NCBI RefSeq assembly: GCF_001831495.1
Contig: NZ_CP017689.1
Span: 310,001-374,000, forward strand
DNA: 64,000 nt
Direction of reading: 5' to 3'
DNA from: Thalassotalea crassostreae
GTDB taxonomy: Bacteria; Pseudomonadota; Gammaproteobacteria; Enterobacterales; Alteromonadaceae
Shown here piece after piece: positions 1-9,280 of the stretch (positions within the stretch are counted from its first letter, which is position 1; each line of letters opens with the position of its first letter). The notes beneath the pieces are model-generated. The model was not told where the DNA came from and did not search any database. It saw only the letters and a program-made list of their open reading frames with translations. A program made the translations under genes and the position numbers.

Positions 1-1
1 T

Positions 2-1144
2 TATGTTTTATATTTGCTGTCCTTAACCGGTATGTTGGGAATTGTTGCTACGGGTGATGCCTTTAACGTATTCGTATTTTTAGAAATTTCATCATTATCT
101 GCATACGCCTTAATCGCTTTAGGCAAAAAAAGGCAAGCACTGTGGGCCTCATATCAATACCTGATCATGGGAACCATAGGTGCCACATTTATATTGATAG
201 GTATCGGCTTAATGTATCAAATGACCGGCACACTGAATATGCAAGACTTGTCGCAGCGTTTACCTGAGGTCGTGCATACCCGCACTGTTTTTGCTGCATT
301 TGCTTTTGTCATTGTTGGTGTATGTTTGAAGCTAGCCATGTTTCCTCTGCATTTTTGGTTACCTAATGCCTATGCCTATGCACCATCGATTGTGACCGCA
401 TTTTTTGCCGCAACGGCAACGAAAGTCGCGGTATATTTATTGATCAGATTTACCTTCACAGTTTTTGGCGTATCTTTTTCTTTCACCACCTTGCCACTAC
501 AAACATTGTTTATGTCACTTGGTCTGCTCGGTATTTTTATTGCCTCCGTTACAGCGATATATCAAAACAATGTTAAGCATATTTTTGCATTTTCTAGTAT
601 TGCTCAAATTGGCTATATGATTGTTGGTTTTAGCTTAAGTACGGTAACGGGCCTTACCGCGACTTTATTGCATATGTTCAATCATGCACTGATGAAAGGT
701 GCAATATTTTTAGCCTTAGCAGCTATTATTTATCGACTCGGTAACGCAGATCTTAAAAACCTTCAAGGTCTAGGTCGTCAAATGCCATTGACTATGGCTG
801 CGATAGTTATTGGCGGCTTAAGTTTGATAGGAGTACCACTAACGGTAGGTTTTGTCAGTAAATGGTATTTACTTATGGCGCTAATTGAGCAAGATTTATG
901 GCCGATTGTGGTGCTGATACTTATCGGCTCAATGTTGGCAGTCATTTACGTTTGGCGCATCGTAGAGGTTGCGTATTTTAAAGAGCCATTAGATAAAAAC
1001 GCACCGGTAAAAGAAGCGCCGCTGAGTTTTATTATTCCGATATGGACGCTTGTAATTGCCAATATCTATTTTGGCATAGATACCCGTCTTAGTGTGCAAG
1101 TAGCTGAAGCTGCAGCTCAAAGTTTGTTTGGAGCATCACTATGA
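2..1144 (+). CDS. Cation/proton antiporter subunit, MrpD/NuoN-like (5' partial)
   Basis: Membrane subunit of a proton-translocating antiporter complex (Proton_antipo_M family). The reading frame is open to the window edge, so the N-terminus is missing; the TTG at 14 is probably not the start. About ten hydrophobic segments are visible. The family hallmark is the amphipathic stretch around KLAMFPLHFWLPNAY followed by APSIVTAFFAATATKVAVY, where the lysines are the usual proton-path residues. It overlaps the next antiporter gene by 4 bp (ATGA), which indicates translational coupling. Mrp subunit D or a NuoN-like subunit cannot be told apart without the missing part and the upstream genes. Confidence 0.88.
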   Translation, partial: YVLYLLSLTGMLGIVATGDAFNVFVFLEISSLSAYALIALGKKRQALWASYQYLIMGTIGATFILIGIGLMYQMTGTLNMQDLSQRLPEVVHTRTVFAAFAFVIVGVCLKLAMFPLHFWLPNAYAYAPSIVTAFFAATATKVAVYLLIRFTFTVFGVSFSFTTLPLQTLFMSLGLLGIFIASVTAIYQNNVKHIFAFSSIAQIGYMIVGFSLSTVTGLTATLLHMFNHALMKGAIFLALAAIIYRLGNADLKNLQGLGRQMPLTMAAIVIGGLSLIGVPLTVGFVSKWYLLMALIEQDLWPIVVLILIGSMLAVIYVWRIVEVAYFKEPLDKNAPVKEAPLSFIIPIWTLVIANIYFGIDTRLSVQVAEAAAQSLFGASL

Positions 1145-2664
1145 ATTTTTCCTTAGAACTAATGCTTCAACTCGCCATTATCATACCTTTAGTGTCGACG
1201 TTTGCCATTGTTGCAACCGGTAAGTACCCGAACATTCGAGAAAGTGTCACCATTATCACTTGTCTAATTTTAATATTTTTAGTGGTGAGTTTATACCAAG
1301 GATTATCTGCCGGTGAAGCCATTGATGTTTTCTGGTGGGAGCTTTTACCAGGTTTAAATATTAGCTTTAGTATTGAACCTTTGGGTATGCTATTTGCGCT
1401 CATCGCTAGCTTCTTATGGTTAGTAACTACATGCTATGCCATTGGCTATATGAGAAGTCATAACGAGAAAAATCAAACCCGATTTTATGTGTGCTTTGCC
1501 ATAGCGATTGGGGCGGTAATGGGACTGGCTTTTTCTGCTAATCTTTTTACTCTATTTATTTTTTATGAAGTACTAACGCTATCTACTTACCCATTGGTTA
1601 CCCACGCAGGTACAGAAAAAGCTAAACAAGGTGGGCGTATATATCTTGGTATCTTGCTTACCACGTCAATAGTCTTTTTCTTGTTCGCCATAGTCAGCAC
1701 TTGGTTTGTTGCAGGCACTTTAGATTTTACCCTTGGTGGGATTTTTGCCGATGATGTTAATAAAGTAGTGGCAGGCGCCTTATTGGTGCTATTTATCTTT
1801 GGTATTGGTAAAGCAGCTATTATGCCGTTTCACCGCTGGTTACCGGCGGCTATGGTTGCACCAACTCCGGTGAGCTCGCTGTTACATGCTGTAGCAGTAG
1901 TAAAAGCAGGTGTGTTTACGGTTCTAAAAGTGTGTGTATTTATTTTCGGCTTAGATTTACTGGCAGTATTACCTACCACTCAATTTTTATTGTATTTGGC
2001 CGGTGCTTCAGTGTTACTTGCCTCCATCGTTGCGATGCGACAAGACAATCTTAAAGCGCGTTTAGCTTACTCAACGGTTAGTCAGCTAGGATATATCACC
2101 ATCGGTGCATTGCTCGCGACTTCCTCTGGCGTTTACGGCAGTTCAATGCATATAGCAATGCATGCCTTTGGAAAAATTACCCTTTTCTTTTGTGCTGGCG
2201 CCATTTTAGTCACGTTGCATAAGTCTAAAATTAGTGAAATGCGTGGTATTGGTTACCAAATGCCATTGACAATGATCGCTTTCTTTATCGCCAGTTTAAG
2301 TATTATCGGAGTACCGCCGACGGGAGGTACATGGAGCAAGTGGTATCTGATGATGGGAACAATAGAAACTGAACAGTTTGTATTGATGGTGATTTTGATG
2401 CTGAGTTCTTTACTCAATATTGCCTATTTATTACCGATCCCATTCCATGCGTTTTTTCCTGACTTAAAAGCTTTTAAAGTGTCTGATAATTCTTCGACCA
2501 ATATGAAAACGTCAGCAAGCACATTGCCGGCTTTCGATATAAAGGAGGCGCCAATGCCTTCATTAATCGCAATTTCAGTCACAACGATAGGATGTCTAAC
2601 TTTGTTTATTTATCCCCAACCTTTATTTGAGTTGGTTACTTCAGTATTGATAGGTAGGGAGTAA
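1141..2664 (+). CDS. Cation/proton antiporter subunit, MrpA/NuoL-like
   Basis: A 507-residue polytopic membrane protein of the NuoL/MrpA-MrpD family. The conserved block GKAAIMPFHRWLPAAMVAPT followed by SSLLHAVAVVKAG matches the NuoL signature, with the TM5 glutamate region and the TM7 lysine present. It lacks the extra C-terminal MrpA/MrpB extension of a classical MrpA. The start overlaps the preceding gene by 4 bp and the 103-residue protein follows 3 bp downstream, so all belong to one operon. It probably couples proton entry to sodium or potassium export at the inner membrane; the ion is inferred from the family. Confidence 0.88.
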   Translation: MNFSLELMLQLAIIIPLVSTFAIVATGKYPNIRESVTIITCLILIFLVVSLYQGLSAGEAIDVFWWELLPGLNISFSIEPLGMLFALIASFLWLVTTCYAIGYMRSHNEKNQTRFYVCFAIAIGAVMGLAFSANLFTLFIFYEVLTLSTYPLVTHAGTEKAKQGGRIYLGILLTTSIVFFLFAIVSTWFVAGTLDFTLGGIFADDVNKVVAGALLVLFIFGIGKAAIMPFHRWLPAAMVAPTPVSSLLHAVAVVKAGVFTVLKVCVFIFGLDLLAVLPTTQFLLYLAGASVLLASIVAMRQDNLKARLAYSTVSQLGYITIGALLATSSGVYGSSMHIAMHAFGKITLFFCAGAILVTLHKSKISEMRGIGYQMPLTMIAFFIASLSIIGVPPTGGTWSKWYLMMGTIETEQFVLMVILMLSSLLNIAYLLPIPFHAFFPDLKAFKVSDNSSTNMKTSASTLPAFDIKEAPMPSLIAISVTTIGCLTLFIYPQPLFELVTSVLIGRE

Positions 2665-2667
2665 GTC

Positions 2668-2979
2668 ATGAAAAATGAAAAAACATACCTATTTGATAAT
2701 CCAAAAAACATAAAACGACTAATGCAGATATTTTATTTTTGTTGTGTTGTATTGGTAATTTTAGATTTTGTTATTCATCGTCATACCATGCATGAATGGG
2801 ACTCGCTCTGGGCCTTTTATCCAGTCTATGGTTTTGTAGGTTGCGTAGTGCTAGTTATCGTCGCAAGTTGGATGCGAAAGTTTCTCATTCGCCCTGAAGA
2901 TTATTATGATAATCCCGACAGCGCAGAGCCTGAAGAAAAACAATTAAAGGCAAAAGGAGAGCATCATGTGGATGATTGA
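2668..2979 (+). CDS. Small two-helix membrane subunit of the antiporter operon
   Basis: A 103-residue protein with two predicted membrane helices (about residues 16-36 and 51-71), a cytoplasmic basic segment after the second helix, and an acidic, charged C-terminal tail. No family is recognised with certainty. It lies 3 bp after one antiporter subunit and overlaps the next by 14 bp, so it is very likely an accessory subunit of the same complex, in the place where small Mrp subunits normally sit. Confidence 0.7.
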   Translation: MKNEKTYLFDNPKNIKRLMQIFYFCCVVLVILDFVIHRHTMHEWDSLWAFYPVYGFVGCVVLVIVASWMRKFLIRPEDYYDNPDSAEPEEKQLKAKGEHHVDD

Positions 2980-4666
2980 TCTTCCTCCTTTCTCAGCGTT
3001 TTTTATAGGCGCGTTACTCATACTATGTACACGCGGTATGGTAAGAAGCGCGGTTATGCTTGCGATTCCAATTTTGAGTGCAATTCATCTGTCAATGGTC
3101 CCAGAAGGGATCTATTTACAGTTCACTCTATTTGATTACCAACTAACACCATATCGTCTTGATAAGTTAAGCCTGATGTTTGGTTATGTTTTTCATATCG
3201 CAGCGTTGATCGGTATTATTTACTCATTGCACCTGCGCGATACAATGCAACAAGTATCAGCAATGCTCTATGCTGGTAGCGCTTTAGGCGCTGTGTTTGC
3301 TGGTGATTTGTTAACATTGTTTGTTTTTTGGGAATTGTTAGCGTTTACGTCGGTATTTCTTATCTGGGCACGCAGAACCGAGCGCTCATTTAAAGCTGGC
3401 ATGCGTTATTTAATTATCCAAGTATTGTCTGGGGTGATTTTACTCGCAGGTACGCTATTTTATCTATTTGAAAACAATACCTTAGAATTTGGCTATATTG
3501 GCTTAGATAATATTTCTGGTTGGTTAATCTTTATCTCTTTTGGTATTAAATGTGCATTTCCTTTTGCCCATAATTGGTTAACCGATGCTTACCCTGAAGC
3601 GACTGTAACAGGAACAGTATTTTTAAGTGCCTTTACTACTAAAGTTGCTGTTTACGCATTAGCTAGAGCCTACCCAGGTACTGAACTTTTAGTTTACATT
3701 GGCGCTGCGATGACGTGTTTCCCAATATTCTTTGCCGTGATCGAAAATGATTTACGCCGTGTATTGGCGTACAGTTTGATTAACCAAGTAGGGTTTATGG
3801 TTGTCGGTATTGGTATCGGTACTGCGCTGGCCATCAATGGTGCTGTTTCTCATGCCTTTAATGATGTAATTTTTAAGGGCTTATTGTTTATGTCAATGGG
3901 TGCTGTACTGCATATGACAGGGCGCATGAATGGTTCTGATTTGGGTGGATTGTATAAAACGATGCCTAAAACAACCATACTATGTATTGTCGGCGCTGCA
4001 TCGATTTCAGCATTCCCACTATTTAGCGGTTTTGTTAGTAAATCGATGGTAATGACTGCAGCAATAGAGCAGGGTTATGATTGGATATGGTTAATGTTAT
4101 TGTTCGCTTCGGCAGGTGTATTCCATCACGCAGGCATTAAAATACCTTATTTTGCTTTCTTTGCTCATGATTCAGGGATCAGAGCAAATGATCCACCTAA
4201 TAATATGCTGTTGGCGATGGCTATTGCAGCAGCACTTTGTATCGCTATTGGTATATACCCGCAAGCACTGTACTCATTGTTACCATATGACACAGGTTAC
4301 AATCCATATGATGCAACGCATGTATTAGCACAAACACAGTTGTTATTCTTTTCTGCATTAGCTTTTGTATGGCTTAACCTTAAAGGTTTATATCCACCTG
4401 AGTTACGCTCTACCCATCTCGATTTTGATTGGGTATATCGTCGCGCAGTTCCAAGTGTGCTGCAGCAGGCGTTTAGTGTACTCTGGCGTTTTGACCGTGT
4501 CTTAAGAGATATGATTAAACAAAGGTTATCTGCTTGCTTTGATTTCTTTGCCGGTAAAAATGATCGAATAAGCATTCTATTATCTCAAAAATACCCTTCA
4601 GGAAGCATGGCTTTATGGGTTGTAGTAATACTCGCGACGTATTTATTGTTAAGTATTGTTCGCTAA
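2966..4666 (+). CDS. Cation/proton antiporter subunit, MrpD/NuoM-like (third large subunit)
   Basis: A 566-residue polytopic protein of the Proton_antipo_M family. The motif GIKCAFPFAHNWLTDAYPEA with downstream FTTKVAVYALARAYPG is a diverged form of the family signature. The usual KAAxxPLHxWLP lysine is shifted, so proton-path residues may differ from the two sister subunits. A C-terminal amphipathic region and a last helix (about residues 545-565) extend beyond the core. The start ATG at 2966 has a strong GGAG six bases upstream and lies inside the preceding gene. Three large antiporter-type subunits in one operon exceed the two of a canonical Mrp system. Confidence 0.87.
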   Translation: MWMIDLPPFSAFFIGALLILCTRGMVRSAVMLAIPILSAIHLSMVPEGIYLQFTLFDYQLTPYRLDKLSLMFGYVFHIAALIGIIYSLHLRDTMQQVSAMLYAGSALGAVFAGDLLTLFVFWELLAFTSVFLIWARRTERSFKAGMRYLIIQVLSGVILLAGTLFYLFENNTLEFGYIGLDNISGWLIFISFGIKCAFPFAHNWLTDAYPEATVTGTVFLSAFTTKVAVYALARAYPGTELLVYIGAAMTCFPIFFAVIENDLRRVLAYSLINQVGFMVVGIGIGTALAINGAVSHAFNDVIFKGLLFMSMGAVLHMTGRMNGSDLGGLYKTMPKTTILCIVGAASISAFPLFSGFVSKSMVMTAAIEQGYDWIWLMLLFASAGVFHHAGIKIPYFAFFAHDSGIRANDPPNNMLLAMAIAAALCIAIGIYPQALYSLLPYDTGYNPYDATHVLAQTQLLFFSALAFVWLNLKGLYPPELRSTHLDFDWVYRRAVPSVLQQAFSVLWRFDRVLRDMIKQRLSACFDFFAGKNDRISILLSQKYPSGSMALWVVVILATYLLLSIVR

Positions 4667-4889
4667 AGTGTAGCTCATTTAATCGTTTTAATGGCTGAAA
4701 TAACTTCGTAAAAACTGACAATAAAAAGCTAAGATTAAAGTAAGTATTTTTGGCTACACTTTATAACATTTTAAGATTACGCATTATGTAAAGTTATTGT
4801 TATTATTAGTAAAACAAACCATATAGCAGCTAGTTGCTCTGAAGATTAATTAGGCTGTTGCTGATACATTAACAAAGAGAATAAATACC

Positions 4890-5420
4890 ATGCGAATTCT
4901 AACCGCTCTAATACTTGTGTTATCAATCTCTGCTTGTGTTCAAGTGCAAAACGACATCGCGCCCGCCGAGTCTCAGTTGGTAATTTCAAGTTCATTTGAA
5001 AGAGATATTAGCCTTGACGCAAATTCGACTTATGCATTTACTCCATTGCAAAAAAGTGAAAACTTACCAGTACTTAGCGATATAACTGATGAAATTGAGA
5101 TGTATTTTAATGCCAAGGGTTATAAACAAGTGTTAGCTAGCGAACAGCCTACTTTTCATATTGGTTTTATCTTAGAGCATGAAGATGACTTGAGTGACGA
5201 GCAATTGTCTGAGACATTCGGGCTAAATCCGGGCCTTCCAAACCTTCCTAATTTAGAAAAAGGTACGTTGTTAATGTTCGTGTTAGATGGCGATAATCAG
5301 AGCTTTGTATGGCGAGGTGCGGCGCAAGGTTTTATCCTAAAAGATACGACTGAAGAAGAACGCGACTATCGACTTAAAACCATTATTTATTCGATGCTAA
5401 ATCAATTTGATAACAAATAA
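4890..5420 (+). CDS. DUF4136-type lipoprotein
   Basis: A 176-residue putative outer-membrane or periplasmic lipoprotein. A short signal peptide ends in the lipobox ISAC, with the Cys at residue 16. The rest resembles the DUF4136 family: a beta-rich domain, here with the pattern YxxFTPLQ near the N-terminus and FVWRGAAQG near the C-terminus. Function is unknown. It is 223 bp from the antiporter operon and is followed by another small exported protein on the same strand. Confidence 0.7.
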   Translation: MRILTALILVLSISACVQVQNDIAPAESQLVISSSFERDISLDANSTYAFTPLQKSENLPVLSDITDEIEMYFNAKGYKQVLASEQPTFHIGFILEHEDDLSDEQLSETFGLNPGLPNLPNLEKGTLLMFVLDGDNQSFVWRGAAQGFILKDTTEEERDYRLKTIIYSMLNQFDNK

Positions 5421-5494
5421 TAACATTTTTTTTTAAACTTATTAGGCCACTAGGCGGTCTACTAGGCAAGTATAATTTAAAAAGGGGTTCCTCT

Positions 5495-5992
5495 ATGAAT
5501 CGTTGGATTAAAGTTTTTATCTTATTGTTAGTTCCTAGCTTTGCAGTGCATGCTGCACAGGTAGAGGTTGTTTGGCAATCAGCTGACAATTATAGGGACA
5601 TAAAATCTGCTAATGAAAAAACGTCTAAGTTCCAAGAAAAAGTGTTTAAAGAGCTTGAACAACATTTTAGTGAACTAGCAAACAAATTAGACCAAAAGCA
5701 AACATTGAAAATTACCGTACATGATGTCGATTTAGCTGGTGATATTCGTTACATGGTCGGTCCAAATAATGAAACTATGCGAATTGTAAGAGATATTGAT
5801 TTCCCTAAAATGAAATTCGATTACCAACTTTTGGATGCGAGCAAAAATAGCGTTAAAAAAGGTAGTGCTGATATCAAAGACATGGGCTTTATGACCGGCA
5901 TTAAAAAAAGTTTGGCTAATGATAGTTTTCATTATGAAAAGAATATGATCGATGATTGGTTTTACAGTACTTTTGATGTCAAAGATCAGTAA
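5495..5992 (+). CDS. DUF3016 periplasmic protein
   Basis: A 165-residue protein with a clear signal peptide (cleavage likely after VHA, residue about 20). The mature part matches the DUF3016 family, seen in many Alteromonadales and Shewanella genomes: AQVEVVWQ at the start and a conserved FYSTF-type C-terminus. Its role is not known. A strong AAGGGG ribosome-binding site precedes the ATG. A terminator follows directly, so it ends the transcription unit. Confidence 0.75.
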   Translation: MNRWIKVFILLLVPSFAVHAAQVEVVWQSADNYRDIKSANEKTSKFQEKVFKELEQHFSELANKLDQKQTLKITVHDVDLAGDIRYMVGPNNETMRIVRDIDFPKMKFDYQLLDASKNSVKKGSADIKDMGFMTGIKKSLANDSFHYEKNMIDDWFYSTFDVKDQ

Positions 5993-6032
5993 AAACGAAC
6001 GATGATTATGTAAATGAAATCATGGTAAAAAC

Positions 6033-6058
6033 AAAAAAGGTCCTAATGGACCTTTTTT
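6033..6058. terminator. Bidirectional intrinsic terminator
   Basis: Stem AAAAAAGGTCC / GGACCTTTTTT with loop TAAT. The A and T runs on both sides let it serve both the DUF3016 gene (plus strand) and the convergent outer-membrane gene (minus strand). Confidence 0.85.
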
Positions 6059-6087
6059 ATTGAGTAAGCCTAACCCTATTAACGCGA

Positions 6088-7029
6088 TTACTCCCAACGA
6101 TAGGCATATGCTAGGGCATAAACATCAGTATCATTGCCACGTCTGGTCGTAACTCCCATATTTGCTAAAAACTTTATACTATGTTGGCTATTCAAAGCAA
6201 AACTGTAGGTGAAACCTGCTCGATAATTGCCTTCTTTATTTGAAGAGCGGGCGCCATCGATAAAAGTGTCACCGCCAAAAAAATAATTACCATTTAATGC
6301 AATCCATTGGCCCGGAGCAATATCATAAATAAGGTGCGATTGAATATTGTATATAGGGTCTTGCTCTAACGTGAATTGGTTTTGAAGCTCGTCATTGTCA
6401 CCAAATATTTTTGCTGAAACTGCGATATCCCATTCCCATCGTCCAACTGGAAATGATGCACCAATTTCCGGTTTTACCCACCAACGATTACCACCAAGAT
6501 TTAGAACATAATCTGAATCGTAATCCGCAGTAGGGATGCTGACTTGAATACTACTACCAACTACTATGCCTTTTGGTTGCTTGACAAAATCTTTCATTTC
6601 CATGGCCTTTGCACCATAAAAATTATAGTTTAAACGCATCTTTGTATCGGTATAGCCACACCAGTCTCGGTAAATTTTGTCACCATTATTGACTGGTTCT
6701 CCATTTATTTCAGAACCATCTGGACCTTGAAATCTAGCGCTGCCGTCAACACAACCGCGACCTACTGACATATCAAACTTACTGGAATTGCCAAATAATT
6801 CAAATGTACGCGCATAAGCAACCGCAACGCTATCAATATCTAACTTTAGATCGTCGACTGCCGAATCTGGACTTAAGTACAAGTCACCTTCGACTCGGCC
6901 GTATACTACGGCTGCAAAGTTCTGACCTATAGGTAAATTTAAATAAGAACGTGGATCAAGCTCTTGTGCGCTAACTGAAGACAATCCGCACAATAATACT
7001 GTGGTAAGCGCGTAGCGATTGTTATACAT
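6088..7029 (-). CDS. Outer-membrane beta-barrel protein, MetA-type transporter family
   Basis: A 313-residue exported protein. A signal peptide ends near SVSAQ (residues 1-21). The rest is made of alternating amphipathic beta strands and ends in an aromatic residue pair (YRWE), as in outer-membrane barrels. The pattern SSIQVSIPTADYDSD with later FGGDTFIDGARSSNKEGNYRA fits the phenol_MetA_deg family of putative outer-membrane transporters. It is transcribed alone, towards the shared terminator. The substrate cannot be predicted. Confidence 0.65.
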   Translation of the reverse strand: MYNNRYALTTVLLCGLSSVSAQELDPRSYLNLPIGQNFAAVVYGRVEGDLYLSPDSAVDDLKLDIDSVAVAYARTFELFGNSSKFDMSVGRGCVDGSARFQGPDGSEINGEPVNNGDKIYRDWCGYTDTKMRLNYNFYGAKAMEMKDFVKQPKGIVVGSSIQVSIPTADYDSDYVLNLGGNRWWVKPEIGASFPVGRWEWDIAVSAKIFGDNDELQNQFTLEQDPIYNIQSHLIYDIAPGQWIALNGNYFFGGDTFIDGARSSNKEGNYRAGFTYSFALNSQHSIKFLANMGVTTRRGNDTDVYALAYAYRWE

Positions 7030-7083
7030 GTTTTTCCCTAAAGTGTTTTTACTTTCTATTTTATTTTTTTATTAGCTGTTAAT

Positions 7084-7389
7084 TTAGTTTTTATAATGAC
7101 TTTCAAATTCACCAATCACTTTATATAGCTGCTCTATCTTTTTTACCAAAGCAATTAAAACTGCTTGTTCATTATTTTTTTGCCATAGCAATAATTCATC
7201 AGCGATTTCTTCGATATACGGTTGAAATGTCGTTGCATTACACTTAAACCCAGAATCTTTTGCAAATATAGCGCTAAAATTACCTTGCTTAGACGTTTTC
7301 AACTCCGCCAAAGCACTGTCAGCAACTAAAGAGCGTTTTAATAATTGAGATATGTTTTCTATTAATTGCTTTTCTATTTTATCTGTCAT
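7084..7389 (-). CDS. Small hypothetical protein downstream of epmB
   Basis: A 101-residue protein with no recognised domain; mostly helical, charged, with no signal or membrane segment. The frame could begin 27 codons earlier, but that would run into the end of epmB. The ATG at 7389 (MTDKIEK) has a purine-rich AGAAAG just upstream and gives a sensible start, so it is preferred. It lies 40 bp after epmB on the same strand and is probably co-transcribed. A PriC-like replication role is possible from its size and helical make-up but is not supported by a motif I can name. Confidence 0.5.
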   Translation of the reverse strand: MTDKIEKQLIENISQLLKRSLVADSALAELKTSKQGNFSAIFAKDSGFKCNATTFQPYIEEIADELLLWQKNNEQAVLIALVKKIEQLYKVIGEFESHYKN

Positions 7390-7429
7390 CTTCTTTCTAC
7401 TGTTGATGGCTAAAATTTTATAAAATTTA

Positions 7430-8446
7430 TTATGCCAAATTAATTGATGTTTTGTTAGCTTCGCCAGCAATTTCTTGCACCAACTTGGGCATAAGAAAGC
7501 CTGGCAATACTGCCATCATTTCTTTCGCTATTGCGACAGCCTGCTGGTTACTGATATCAAAATGAGACGCACCACTTACTTTATCTAGTAAATGTAAATA
7601 ATAAGGCATGATACCAGCATCAAATAATGCTTCTGACAGGTCACATAAAACCGCACTGCTATCATTGATACCTCTTAATAATACGCTTTGATTCAATAAA
7701 GGTATATTTTTATCATGCAAAGGCTTTAAGGCTAATTTTAATGTTTCATCTACTTCATTGGCATGATTGATATGTAAAACCAAGACCGGTTTAAGCCGTG
7801 TCTGAGTCAAAATTGATACCAGTTGCTCAGTTATTCGATTTGGGATAACTACAGGTAGACGAGTATGTATTCTGACTCTCTTTATATGCGCAATAGCATC
7901 AAGTTGCTCAATCAACCAGGCAAGATGGTTGTCCTTCGCCATTAATGGGTCACCTCCAGAAAATATCACTTCATTTATTTCTGAATGATCATTTATATAG
8001 TCAATTGCTTGTTGCCATCGTTGCTTATTTGGGCTGTTGTCTTGGTACGGGAAGTGTCGACGAAAACAGTAACGACAATTGACCGCACAACCGGCTTTAA
8101 CGATCATTAGAACTCGATGTTTATATTTGTGGAGTAATCCTTCGGCGACGGTATCATGTTCTTCTAACGGGTCGCTGACAAATCCATCTACAGCGATATA
8201 CTCTTTGTTGAGTGGCATCACCTGAGCAAGAAGCGGATCGTTAAAATCACCTTTGCGCATTTTTTCAATAAAAGGAATCGGTACTCGGACCGGGAAAAGT
8301 TGGCGGGCAGCAAAGTGTGACTGATACTGTTTTGGCTCAATGTTGAGCATTTTAAGTAATTGTTCAGGGTCAGTAACGATATTTGCAAGATCTTTTTGCC
8401 AAGAACAGTGCAAATCGTTGTCGATTCGGGTTATCATTTGCTCCAT
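7430..8446 (-). CDS. epmB: EF-P beta-lysylation protein EpmB (lysine 2,3-aminomutase family)
   Basis: A radical-SAM enzyme that converts (S)-alpha-lysine to (R)-beta-lysine for modification of elongation factor P. The radical-SAM cluster motif CxxxCxxC is C120, C124 and C127 (CAVNCRYCFRRHF), followed by the conserved FSGGDPL block. Length (338 residues) is typical. It is divergent from efp, and epmA follows efp, so the whole EF-P modification set is within 3 kb. The PLP-binding lysine lies in the C-terminal part as in KamA. Confidence 0.95.
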   Translation of the reverse strand: MEQMITRIDNDLHCSWQKDLANIVTDPEQLLKMLNIEPKQYQSHFAARQLFPVRVPIPFIEKMRKGDFNDPLLAQVMPLNKEYIAVDGFVSDPLEEHDTVAEGLLHKYKHRVLMIVKAGCAVNCRYCFRRHFPYQDNSPNKQRWQQAIDYINDHSEINEVIFSGGDPLMAKDNHLAWLIEQLDAIAHIKRVRIHTRLPVVIPNRITEQLVSILTQTRLKPVLVLHINHANEVDETLKLALKPLHDKNIPLLNQSVLLRGINDSSAVLCDLSEALFDAGIMPYYLHLLDKVSGASHFDISNQQAVAIAKEMMAVLPGFLMPKLVQEIAGEANKTSINLA

Positions 8447-8596
8447 TAAAAATCTTCGCTTAGTAATTAAATTGCTAGGCGTTATTATAGCAAGAAGTAA
8501 TTTAATATTACCTGTATTTATTTTCCTTGCGACACTATCGAGTAGTAGCGATTCTACTTAATAGAATAAAAGTATATATAAACATAAGAGAACACT

Positions 8597-9166
8597 ATGG
8601 CTAATTTTAGTACTAATGAGTTTAAAGCCGGTCTTAAATTAATGATCGACGGCGAACCTTGTAATATTCTTGATAACGAAATTGTAAAACCTGGTAAGGG
8701 TCAAGCATTCAACCGTATTCGAATTCGCAAACTTATCTCAGGTAAAGTGATTGAGAAAACATACAAGTCTGGTGAGTCTGTAGAAGGCGCAGATGTTATG
8801 GAAACCGATCTAGCTTACCTATATGAAGATGGTGAGTTTTGGCATTTCATGAACAATGACACTTTTGAGCAAATCGCTGCTGATGAAAAAGCCGTTGGCG
8901 ATAATGTTAAATGGTTGAAAGATGGTGACGTTTGTATCATTACTCTTTGGAATGGCGCACCGATCACAGTAACACCGCCAAATTTTGTTGAATTAGAAGT
9001 TGTTGAAACCGATCCTGGTCTAAAAGGTGATACCGCAGGTACAGGTGGTAAACCAGCGACACTTAGCACTGGAGCAGTAGTACGTGTTCCATTATTCATC
9101 CAAATCGGTGAAATTGTTAAAGTAGATACTCGTACAGGTGAATATGTATCTCGTGCTAGCAAATAA
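8597..9166 (+). CDS. efp: Elongation factor P
   Basis: Translation factor that relieves ribosome stalling at proline runs. It has 189 residues, with the N-terminal KOW-like domain and two OB domains of the family. The modified lysine is K34 in the loop KPGKGQ, the target of EpmA with beta-lysine from EpmB. The C-terminal signature ([14 protein letters not shown]) is intact. The promoter region lies in the 150 bp between it and the divergent epmB; a terminator follows. Confidence 0.97.
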   Translation: MANFSTNEFKAGLKLMIDGEPCNILDNEIVKPGKGQAFNRIRIRKLISGKVIEKTYKSGESVEGADVMETDLAYLYEDGEFWHFMNNDTFEQIAADEKAVGDNVKWLKDGDVCIITLWNGAPITVTPPNFVELEVVETDPGLKGDTAGTGGKPATLSTGAVVRVPLFIQIGEIVKVDTRTGEYVSRASK

Positions 9167-9185
9167 GCATTAGCACAAAATAATG

Positions 9186-9211
9186 AAAAAGGAGCGTAAG
9201 CTCCTTTTTTT
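9186..9211 (+). terminator. Intrinsic terminator after efp
   Basis: Stem GGAGC / GCTCC (9191-9195 and 9200-9204), loop GTAA, preceded by A's and followed by seven T's. It separates efp from epmA. Confidence 0.85.
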
Positions 9212-9280
9212 AATTCTAGGTTTAGGATATTTGTAACAGCTAGAATAGGCAAAAAATCGACATATAAAGTAGGGGTATCG

